64,000 nucleotides of DNA from Hysterangium stoloniferum. Taxonomy: Eukaryota > Basidiomycota > Agaricomycetes > Hysterangiales > Hysterangiaceae. The first letter of the stretch is position 1. Each line of letters starts with the position of its first letter. Where the stretch lies: contig WHVD01000098.1 in assembly GCA_015178975.1 (NCBI GenBank), positions 62,001 to 126,000 on the forward strand. The letters are read 5' to 3'. This document shows positions 55,105 through 64,000 of this stretch, in pieces. Under the pieces are notes generated by a model. It ran no database searches. It was not told where the DNA came from and worked only from the letters and a program-made list of their open reading frames with translations. Both the position numbers and the translations under genes were made by a program.

Positions 55105-57994
55105 TCAGCCACATCCACCAAACCATTTTGTAGCAGCTTGATGCCCTGTCAGCACAGGCAACATCTGCCGCAGTGCAGGGACACCATAATCGCGAGAGTG
55201 ATTGACAAACATGGCATCTCTTGAGCGATTAATCATCGCTTGAATTGCTGTTCTGACTTCATTAGTGATGTTGCGGTATGCGCTAATGCCACGGAAATCA
55301 ATTTGGTAGCGGGGTGCTTCCATATCATACATTGGGAGTCGGAAGTTGTATTGGGTCGGGCTTGTGACAGTAATACCTTGGTTCTCTGTTAAGGCATAAC
55401 AATGGACGGTAGCAATATAAGGCAGTTTGTTGGCATGCGAAAAGATAAAGAGGTCTTCGGCAGATTGGATCCCGACCTTACAAGGATTCACCGACTGACC
55501 CGTTTTGTCTTGGTCAAGATTTACTGAAACTGTTTTTGGAGAGACATTTCCTCGACTAGAAAAGTAGATAGGGGCCATACGGTTGGTAAGATCCTGATTT
55601 AGCTGACATACAACTGCTGTCCCGCGTAACCAAATTGCCCAGGCGTATTTATCACGCATCGGAGTAGAGTCATTTGCCTTCGCATAGTGGGAGAAATGGA
55701 AGTAGGCATCTTCAAATGCATCTTCAAAAGTTTTGCTTGCAGAGGTCAGGCTCAGCCGCGTACGGTTAGCAGGTATGGATTGACGAAGATCCTTCCATGC
55801 GTCATCGGTAAGAAGGGCCTTGTAGTAATCTGCGACTCTCACGGGTGTCTGGTATTTGAGGTCACAGACCTTTCTTAATCCATTAATCGCGTGGTCCATC
55901 GCAGAAATACTGAGAGCGCGACCAATCAGCTCTCCAATGGCGCCTTGCCATGCCAAGCCATGATCAACAAATTCCATCAACAGATGCCATAAGTCCATGT
56001 ATCGGCTCCCATTCATATTGTAATTCATGATCTGCGCGGATGCTTCCGCAATAAGAGGCTCAGGGGATGATCCGGTCACGATTGTTTGCCTGTTTTCATG
56101 CACCGAATAAAGCATTCGCAGGTGGTTACGCACTAGTTCTTCTTCGAATCGTTTTGCATAGACGGCAGCAGGAGAGAGGTCAAGAAGAAGTCGAGCAGAG
56201 AGAATGGCAATTGATGACACATCAAGTTTGGCTGGCGCCTCTGGGGGCCAAGTGCGGCCAGAAAGCTTCTCACGGATAATGTGCATGATTACATCGTCCG
56301 TCATACTTGCTTCCGAGCCTTTACGAGACAAATAGCTCGAATAGAATCTGTAGTGATGAAGAGGAATGTGAGGTTACAAAACAATCAAGTTAGGTCAACC
56401 TACAGAGGTCGTCCAAATTTTGCCGCAAATTCCAAAGTACCAACAGAAGTCAAGGTCGCTTTGTTGGGGACAAGGGGGTCGGCAATTATATGAACATCAA
56501 ATGGAAGTTCCGTAAACAGGGCAGGAAGAAGACGTTCATCATCTCTTTCGCGAACAGATGGTGCATTCTCTTTCGATGATGCGAGGCGAGGAATTTGGCT
56601 TGCCGTCGAGAGACTGACGACTCCAAAAGCGCACATGACCACCTCGTTTAACACCGACTTCATGCGCGAGTACAAGGTATAGTCCGATCCTATGTCTATT
56701 TTACGATGTGTGTAGAGCACATGGACCTCGTCCAAAGAAATGAGGATGGGGCAGACAGAGGTCGATGGCCAGTCAGAACAGCGCCGCTTCAAACCCTCCT
56801 GAAGCTCTTGAAAAGATTGCTGGACATTTTGAGAAGAGGTTTTTACAGCATTTTTGACCACAACTTCATAGAACTTCATTCTCTGCGGCATATCCGCAAA
56901 GAGATCATAGAAGAGCTTCGCCATTTGCACATATGTTATTGTACCCATAGGAATAAGCCGCTGGACTTCAAGATGCGCTGATGCGAAGAGAGAGGATAGG
57001 AATGATCTGATGTGCGCCTTGCAACTAACTTCGTCTGCTGTACCTGGTGCAAGATAAAAGTAATTGCGCACTGCTGTGTCGGAAAGAGGGTATGCTGGAG
57101 TAAATGTAATCAACTCTCCATCAAATATTCAGAATCCATGCCACGGACCAAAATAATTTTTCCCAAGCTCCTCGCGTAAACACATGGGGAAGAGAATCCG
57201 CTCCCTGGCAACTACGTCCACAGTCTTGGATTTTCCCGTTCCAGACGATTGGGCGATGGGGATAATTTTGGCGTAATTTCGCTCTACTGGTAGTACGTGA
57301 AGATCATCGATGGCTCGGAGCAGGATTGTGTGCGCGTTGCCGTGGTATTGCATACCCCATGCACTTACTACGGCTAGATCACAAATCTGGTCATTGTGGT
57401 AATGACTAAGGTTATGGACAGACGTACCATCCTCTAAGCCAGGATAAATGTGAGTATAATATCAGAATGAAATGGGGGGAGATCAAGCGTACTTAGTTCC
57501 ATTGGAACACCCAAGGCTACCTTCGGCCACATTGGATTTCGGAGCTTTGCTGTGATTGTGGTTAAACCCGAACGAACCATCCGACAGTCCAAAATATACG
57601 TACGATGCGTAATTAGACTACTCCAATCATTCTTTTCCAGACCTTTCCTCATGCCAACATCCCATTGTTCCACCTCCATATCATTAAACCTTCTCAGAAT
57701 GTTACATCCTTCTTGCAAACCTGGAGGCGCGATAACATCGCTTTTCAATTCTGTCTTCGCTACTTCCAAAAGGAGGTACTCCAAAACTTGCGAACACAGC
57801 TCAACCCAGTCTTCATAGTCACTAGCCTCCTCAAGCGACTTTGACCAGTTCGAAAGCTTCGAATGTCGCTTCATCTTGACGTTTAGCGCATCTAGATCAA
57901 CTCCAGCCTGGTCCAGGATCGAGGAGGAAGATGAAGAGCCAGAAAGGCCTCCTGAACTAGGTATGTCAACATCCATTCCATGATCATCCGTCAT
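55105..57994 (-). CDS. P-loop NTPase, second copy (906 residues, 4 exons)
   Basis: Exons 57493-57994, 57149-57433, 56404-57094 and 55105-56347, with introns of 59, 54 and 56 nt at the same places as in the first copy. The Walker A (QSSGTGKSKTV) and Walker B-like (PILISLDEVH) motifs are kept, with Phe changed to Leu in the latter. The N-terminal exon differs from the first copy at roughly a third of its residues (residues 30-75 are quite different), while the start of exon 4 is identical over more than 200 residues. Both copies are open throughout, so both may be expressed. Role unknown; see the first copy for family notes. Confidence 0.8.
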
Positions 57995-58548
57995 TGTAGC
58001 TACGATTAAGTTGCACTCTGGTGTGATGTGAGGTCGCAGCGGTCAACCGTTTTCTTCCCCTATTTGTAAGCAAATTAGCCCGAGTGGACATATGTGGGAC
58101 ATAAGCACCACTCCGGAACCACTTCTGGAGTGCTGGAAGCGCCCGGACTCTCTTGGTAGACTAGTAAACGCTCCGATCATTTTGGAACCCATTTGCAGTA
58201 TTCACCCTTCTGGCAACCCGCCTTTCAGTATTCCTTGTATCATTCTATTGTGTTATTCACTTTGTCTAAACCTCATATTGTTTCTGTCTACTTACTAAAA
58301 TTGAATGGGGCATAAGTTGAGTCCCTTTACGGGACTCTTTGGGGGAGACTTGTGCCTAAAACCCACAATCCACGAGAAGTAATCATTCCGTTTACACTTC
58401 TATGCTTATGTAGCGATGTGCTACTATATCTCTCAGGTATGTCACCCCCCTACTTGGATGTGTCAGGATTATTATTATTATATACGATAACAATAATATA
58501 CATCAATTGCTCCTTTTATCAAAACAATCAAAGAACACAACCATCGTA
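57995..58548. other. Intergenic region
   Basis: The first 90 bp or so resemble the upstream region of the first NTPase copy (CTCTGGTGTGATGTGA), so promoter sequence of the NTPase gene probably lies here. The rest holds no ORF or repeat that I can support. Confidence 0.5.
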
Positions 58549-60281
58549 TTATTGCGCAATTTCATTCTCAATGGCCTCCATATCTTCAGCTTCAGCCTCA
58601 GCCTCAATAAAATTATAACCGCTGTCTATGGGAATGTTGGCATCCTCAACAACTTTCTCATCTTTAGCTTTAGCTTCAACCTCAACGAAACTATACTCGC
58701 TGCCATCGCCCCCGCTTCCCATAGCAGTATCAGTAACAGCTTCATCCACGGCGACGTATTCTAATGCGGCAGTGCTGACGACTGCATCTGGCATATTAGC
58801 ATCTTCCGGCGAAGGCGACAACTCGGGAGCTTCATCCACGGCGACGTCTTCTAATACGGCAGTACTGACGACTGCATCTGGCATATTAGCATCTTCCGGC
58901 GAAGGCAACAACTCAGGAGCTTCATCCACTGCAACGTCTTCCAATACGGTAGTGCTGACGACTGCGTCCGGCATATTAGCATCTTCTGGTGAAGGCGACA
59001 ACTCAGGAGTTTCATTCACAGCGACATCTTCTAATGCGGCAGTGCTGACGAGTGCGTCTGGGATATTAGCATCTTCCGGCGAAGGCAACAACTTGGGAGC
59101 TTCATCCACGGCGACGCCTTCTAATGCGGCAGTGCTGACGACTGCATCTGGCATATTAGCATCTTCTGGCGAAGGCGACAACTCGGGAGAAGTGGTGGGC
59201 ATCGGAATGGCGGCCTGCAGCGCCCCCCACGCCTCCATCTTCCTCTCATCCAACATGGCTAATTCACGCTCGATCCTATTCACCAGCTGTTTCCGCACTT
59301 TCCTTACAACATCATCTCCATGACTCTCAACCGCATCCAGCTTCGACAAGAGCTTCACAAGACCATTGTCATGCCCATGTAACGGTGCATTGTGTGGGGT
59401 GTAAAGAAGTGTTGGCCCGCTTTCTGATTCAGAGAAATCGAGGATCGAGGGGAATATGAACTGTGAAGTAAGATTTTCAAACTGTCGAGCTATTGCGCCG
59501 ATGGCATTGAGAGCTTTGAGGCGTGGAAGTCGTGTACGGAAGAAGGACTGGATGTTCTGAGCAGCTTGAACGTGGGGATCTGGTTTTGGAGAAGCGGTTG
59601 GTCGGACCTGCTGTGTGGGTGCGGATGGGACCTGTTGTTGAACTGTAGGCCCCGGGGATGGAATGTGCTGCTCAAACGGCGAAGAAGTCATCTAAATAAA
59701 GATAAATCGATCAATAAAATGGATGAACATCTCAAAGAATTGATACTTACCTGCTTGGGGGAATCTCTCGATTTTGGCACAGGTGATTCTTTGCGTTTCG
59801 GTGAACAAGATGCTTCCTATGATACCCATATAAAGGTGAGAAATTTTATACAGATAACAAAGTTTCTCAAATTACTTACCATTGAACGACATCTTGGATG
59901 GACGGCATTCTGCTGTTGGACAACATGGTCCAGATAATCATCGAGGTCACTCTGGCCATCATATATAACCCAAAAACTTGAGGATGGCTCATAACCATCT
60001 TGAATATCATATCCTCGCATGAAAGGGCTGTACAAATCCCGACGACGACGCTCTGCTTCTTGAGCTCTGGCAAGCTGCTCCTGGTATGCTCGGCGGCGAA
60101 GTGCATCTTCGACCTGTGCTCTGTAAAGTTTTTCTTGAAGCTGAGCCTTGTATTGAGCTTCCCGATATCTACGGGCTCCCTCAGCAGCTACAGCGTGACA
60201 GTAATCATCGAGGTAGGAGTCTTCGTCGTGGTAATAATAAGGCGAGCTAAGGTGATGACGCTGAGGGTAGAGTGTGTACAT
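58549..60281 (-). CDS. BAG-domain co-chaperone with IQ motif (536 residues, 3 exons)
   Basis: Exons 59880-60281, 59751-59816 and 58549-59691; introns 59817-59879 and 59692-59750, both GTAAGT...AG, all phase 0. Residues 1-134 form an Arg/Glu/Gln-rich helix (YREAQYKAQLQEKLYRAQ). An IQ-like NIQSFFRTRLPRLKAL lies at about 203-216, then the BAG region (VKLLSKLDAVESHGDDVVRK, VNRIERELAMLDER) at about 261-306, which in the family binds the Hsp70 ATPase domain. The C-terminal half is acidic, with five copies of a 30-residue repeat (SPEDANMPDAVVSTA core). Similar fungal BAG proteins have this IQ-BAG order. Host gene, cytosolic by inference. Confidence 0.85.
58741..59190 (-). repeat. 90-bp tandem repeat, five copies, inside the BAG gene
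   Basis: Five in-frame copies code for the acidic 30-residue repeat. Copies differ by a few substitutions each. The array is prone to length change by slippage or unequal exchange. Confidence 0.85.
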
Positions 60282-60342
60282 GATGGTTCAAGTTAAGTAG
60301 CGTTGAGAAGTTAAGTAATGTTGTGAAGATGAAGGAAGTGTC

Positions 60343-60450
60343 ATTGTCTCATATATAAGCCCCAGAGGACGTTCCGTTGGTTTCTCGAAGGTGCTTATCC
60401 TGTCCCGATTTGGACATACTGGCATTCTCTGGAAATAGCAGGAACCTTCG
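60343..60450 (-). promoter_or_regulatory. Putative promoter of the BAG gene: TATA box and heat-shock-like elements
   Basis: A TATATATG-type box (60350-60357 on the minus strand) lies about 70 bp upstream of the ATG at 60281. Further upstream are TTCTCGAA (60382-60389) and GAACCTTCGAGA (60442-60453), inverted GAA/TTC units as in heat-shock elements. This fits an Hsp70 co-chaperone but is short and could be chance. Confidence 0.4.
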
Positions 60451-60453
60451 AGA

Positions 60454-61191
60454 TGACATCATTGCTGAGCAATCACACGCAACTTGTATGTAAGCATTTA
60501 TTGTTGAGCGATGCAACGATCTTTATTAGCCAATTAACTTCATTCCTTACCAATACTGAGCCTCGAAAATGGCATACAACGCGTATCGGCGCCGGTGGAG
60601 GATGGGATGGCAGAAATTGGCGATAAAAGCTGACAGATATGACAACGCTGACCGGATTATGTGCGCAGCGGACTCAATTTTTGTGTACGTAATACGTGTA
60701 GCCTACCGGAACCTTCCACACCTCGAGCCGTACCCAAAAGCTGACATGGCACACCCAACACACCCATTCGTAAGTTATTTCTCCTGGAGGGAGTCATTAA
60801 GTCCTTTTTGTTCGCTTTCGGTGCAGTCTGTAATTTAATTTTGATGATATTATACTTCGATAGCTACCGCATACGATGGCACAGGAAGCTTAGTATGAAC
60901 TGATCCTATCATCGCTACATGTCCAACCTATATCTCTGTATGCTTATAAATCCAAAGTATTATAATTCAATTATGGTAATTATTTCAGCAATGAGGCGTC
61001 GGATCCTTGAGAGAATGGCTGCTAGGCTACTGACCACGTTAATCCTGATAGTCGGCTTTAAGACAGCATTATTACAATACCCGGACTGCATAGCCTCTTT
61101 AAGTAAATTCGATGAGGAGGTTACCCACCCCATCTTTAATGCTTGTCCATTGTTGATTCCGCATATTCTACTACTAGCGTACCGTTTGTAA
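60454..61191 (+). other. Region with two small open frames of uncertain status
   Basis: 60569-60838 (89 codons) has a GTAAGT donor-like site after PTHPF and could be a first exon. 60919-61191 (90 codons) has a hydrophobic stretch (LLTTLILIVGFKTALLQ) that could span a membrane. I recognise neither and see no clear link between them. Confidence 0.25.
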
Positions 61192-62040
61192 ACAAGTCAC
61201 CCACAGTAAAAAACGGTCATCCCAGGGGTTCCACTTAATTGGGTAGTCAGGGCTTAAAATACAATAACCCTTAGTTCAGCGTTCCGAGTGCAAGGAGAAG
61301 TATCTCTTGTTTCGTTTGTTAGTACAATCTCCCATCAGTACAACCGACACTTTGGCCAGGTTAGCGCCTGATGTAAGCGAGGCGCACGGACCACTCTCCT
61401 CTGGTATAAAATTTTCAGCGGCCGCTTTAGTCTCCCATGTCAGACCAACTGTAAGGTGAGCCCCATTCCGCACTTTCATCGGCTGCTTCGTCGGTGTTTG
61501 TCGATGTTCAGCTTGATATGATGTCTCTATTCTCTTCCCCGTCCTACACGACCATGACGAGGAATAAGAGAGCTCGTTCGCAGCGAGCTAGTATCCTTCG
61601 GGGTATATAGTACACTTGCCAGTGTCATTTCGTCTGATCTTCTATCGTATCGACCGTATTTAACAAGTTACTGACGGAACCTCCTCTAGACTGGAATGTC
61701 TCCCTTTCCCTCTAGTGTCTCGTTGTACTTTTATGTGGTTTTGTCCTTTGATTGACATGTGAGTGTCCGTTACTCCTTCGTCTATTCGCTTTATGCCACA
61801 CCCGCCATTCGCAAGATGAAATATTCCTAACATTCGCAGTTTCCACCTAAGCGTCACTCTTAGGAGGAACTCCTCCACGTCTCCTGTGTATATTCTCCCT
61901 TCCAATGCGCACCACGAACCCATCCTGGTGCGTGGAAGCTGTGGGCCGGTCCTTTGGGATGCTGCGCTGCACTTGAGGTGGAGGTGGACGCTATGAAGGC
62001 TATATCCTTCCTTGGATGTCTGATCCTTTACTGTGGGGGG
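61192..62040 (+). mobile_element. Probable 3' internal end of a retroelement
   Basis: Ends TTTACTGTGGGGGG directly before the LTR-like start at 62041, as a polypurine tract would. The minus-strand frames at 61276-61479 and 61660-61923 show no domain. Element class unknown. Confidence 0.4.
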
Positions 62041-62726
62041 TGTTGGCTTTTTCCCCCTTTTACCTGTGGACGCTGTCAGATTTGTTACTAAAGTCTATGT
62101 TTGATAGATCCTTTCCCAGCTGTGGCAATTTGTATAAACTAGGGGGGTAAATTTTTTTACTGTTTTGTGTATGCTCCTTTGTATGACTTGGTGTAACTTG
62201 AAAAGACAACATTGAATGTTTCACCGGGAAAAGCCTTAGCTTTAAAATTTTTTAGGATCCTCAGTAGAGGCTTATTTTATGCCAATCACTACTTGGATCC
62301 TTAATCCAGTTGAAAGTTGGTTAAGGATCTAACATGTGACTGGCGGGTTTAGAATCCAACGAACTTTTGTGATCTTTAAAGATTCATAACCGAGTTAAAA
62401 TCGGTCAAGGATCTAACATGTGCTTGCAGGGTTTAGAATTCAACTATTGGATCCTCAAAAGATCCCTCACCAATTTTGACTCTTATAATGATTCAATGGA
62501 TGAGTGTCGGAGTATATAAAGTAAGGCTCTAAAAACTCTGAATTTTTTTGGAGAGGGGGGTTATCCTGGTGTTATCTGAGTTGGGTAGTCAAATATTTTT
62601 TTCTTTCGTGGAGCTTGAGCAGTTAACTAACTGCATCCATTATTGTCAGATCTTTTTGGAGTTATAAGATACATTAATCCGCTCTTCGTAGGTACAAGAT
62701 CTCTATGCTCTTGTCATTTTTCAACA
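62041..62726 (+). repeat. LTR, family 10
   Basis: 686 bp with TGTTG/CAACA ends after a G-run. It contains a TATA box (AGTATATAAAGTAAGG, about 62511-62526) and an imperfect 84-bp direct duplication (AAGGATCTAACATGTG at 62323 and 62407). It ends about 105 bp from the stop codon of UBP6, in or near its 3' untranslated region. Confidence 0.55.
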
Positions 62727-62831
62727 CACGTATTCCCTGTAGACTTCCACGCCACCAACCATTGAGATTAATGTATCAATGTCAATACATCTCTCTAAAA
62801 GTATTGAGTAGGATTGACTAGCTTCTTACAC

Positions 62832-63954
62832 TTACAGCCGCTTCTCCCTGTAGAGCAAAATGTACGCGCTCGCGGACTCGCCTCCACCATCTAATGTAGA
62901 TACTTTTTCTTGTGTGACCACGGAGACTTTTTCATCATCAAATTGATACCCTGCTGTATTGTGAGCAGCCATAGAAAGGCATGCATGACGAGACTTACAA
63001 TCCTCATCACCCTCTTCCAAGTACGACCTGGGAGGGTGGAATGCATCTTTCTTCACAAACCCAATGTAGTGTCCGGATTCCGCTGACGCACCCTTGTGCG
63101 TTACGATGGCTACAACGCAACATCAAGATTGCATTCTAAACATACTGGCAGACTGCTCACCACAAAGTTCGAACAATGCGGTAATGCTCGCTCCAGTGTC
63201 TGCTTTCAGTTCAGGATCAATCGAGGCAATAAACGCCTGCTTCTCCCGCTCCCGAACAGCCTCTTCATCTTCCAACTCGCCAGCAGCGAGGGCTTTCCCT
63301 TTCCCTTTATCCTGCTCGGTGTTAGCATCGCTCATAGGTACATCCTCAGTAGTTGCGGTATCAGAGACTGCGACGACCGACGCCGATGCCGTGGCCGAGG
63401 ATCTAGAAGGCTCGGAAGCCCCACCTGATTTCATCTTCTTACGGACCTTTCGGCGTTCAGCTCGTTCTCTTTCAATTTCCTTGATCTTCCCATTACAATT
63501 GGCAAGCTTTCGCTTTAAATCATCTGTTACCATGTCCATGGCGTCCAATTCGAAGGGGAACTTGACCTTCCTCTGAGAAATACATGTGTATTAGTTCTAG
63601 GAAGGACGACATGATTTGAATGAATACAGACCATGATTTTCGCTTTTTTGTTAATATCTCTCCGCCAGTGAAAACGAACCATGTGGATCATCAAGTTTGA
63701 TGGTAAACGTGAGATCCGGGAGTGTTGTGTATATTGTGCTTCACGACCAAGTGTTGTACTAAACTTTTCAATAGTTTGATCCAAACTCTGTAACGCTTTG
63801 TTAGATATAAATAATTAACCCTAAAATAAGTAGACTGACACTCATGATCCCCGTGGTCATATAATTTGTTTCTTTGGAGATATTGCACGAAACCTTCATG
63901 ATTTTCTCAGTCATCGTTGTCGAAGGCTCTTCGGGTGCTTCGATACACTTCAGC
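62832..63954 (-). CDS. UBP6: Ubiquitin C-terminal hydrolase UBP6/USP14, 3' part (5' end outside window)
   Basis: Five exons: 63840-63954, 63632-63787, 63161-63572, 62999-63109 and 62832-62950, with introns of 52, 59, 51 and 48 nt; they give the last 303 residues or so. KVSCNIS, GREAQYTQ, HMVRFHWRRDINKKAKIM and KVKFPFELDAMDMVTDDLK are typical of UBP6/USP14, the proteasome-bound deubiquitinase that removes ubiquitin from substrates. The catalytic His is in SGHYIGFVKK. A Lys/Ser/Glu-rich linker sits between FELDAMDM and the His box, as in other fungi. The catalytic Cys box and the N-terminal ubiquitin-like domain would lie beyond 64000. The intron upstream of 63954 begins at 63955 and runs off the window. 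Confidence 0.9.
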
Positions 63955-64000
63955 CTTGTAAAGACATGAGAAGGTAGAATATGAAGTTAGGAAGTGTAGA

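Noticed and set aside
61276-61923. Minus-strand frames as genes
   Set aside because: No domain, no splice support and a position just upstream of an LTR; more likely retroelement 3' sequence.

Overview
This looks like a repeat-rich nuclear segment from a filamentous fungus, most likely an Agaricomycete (Rhizoctonia-like). The reasons are short introns of 47-63 nt with GTAAGT-type donors, chromodomain-bearing Ty3/gypsy (chromovirus) retrotransposons, a KDZ transposase relic, a Tc1/mariner relic with a fungal-type transposase, and two ordinary host genes at the right edge: a BAG-domain co-chaperone and a UBP6/USP14-type deubiquitinase. No species can be named from the sequence alone.

Layout. 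1-8510: element A, a family-1 Ty3 element (LTR TGTGAAG...CTTCACA) inserted into an older family-5 fragment (1-71); its gag is broken and its pol is intact. 8519-10384: 3' end of a family-2 element, comprising an antisense spliced gene, a polypurine tract and an LTR. 10385-17280: stacked LTRs and relic element C. 17467-20347: a 4-exon P-loop NTPase gene. 20945-31760: relics of a KDZ transposase, of an uncharacterised Agaricomycete gene family and of Ty3 ends, cut up by at least six LTRs, most with 5-bp target duplications. 32384-40339: element B, a near-copy of A on the minus strand that has lost integrase and chromodomain but keeps a spliced sense gene downstream of pol. 40340-42715: LTR pieces. 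42716-54617: a roughly 1.6 kb Tc1 element swollen to 11.9 kb by a family-4 LTR and by element D, a complete family-5 Ty3 element that itself hosts three solo LTRs. 55105-57994: second copy of the NTPase gene, same orientation. 58549-60281: BAG gene. 62041-62726: another LTR. 62832-63954 onward: 3' part of UBP6, running off the window.

The most interesting signals are in the Ty3 elements. The family-5/family-2 lineage carries, antisense and just downstream of the chromodomain, a spliced gene coding for a coiled-coil region followed by a Zn2Cys6-like cysteine cluster; it is seen three times, twice directly behind a pol end. Element D also shows an 11-nt match between a plausible transcript start and the primer-binding region (Tf1-like self-priming), and a gag/pol junction with an A6 slip site, a stop and a hairpin that carries a compensatory base change in a second copy. 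Several otherwise different LTR families share a 17-20 nt block at a near-fixed distance from the LTR end. Element decay is dominated by CpG-type transitions, as expected from cytosine methylation or a RIP-like process.

How things work together: A (intact pol, broken gag) and B (nearly intact gag-RT, no integrase) are each defective for different parts. No retroelement in the window looks fully autonomous. The NTPase pair brackets the repeat cluster, and exact identity over part of the pair suggests recent gene conversion.
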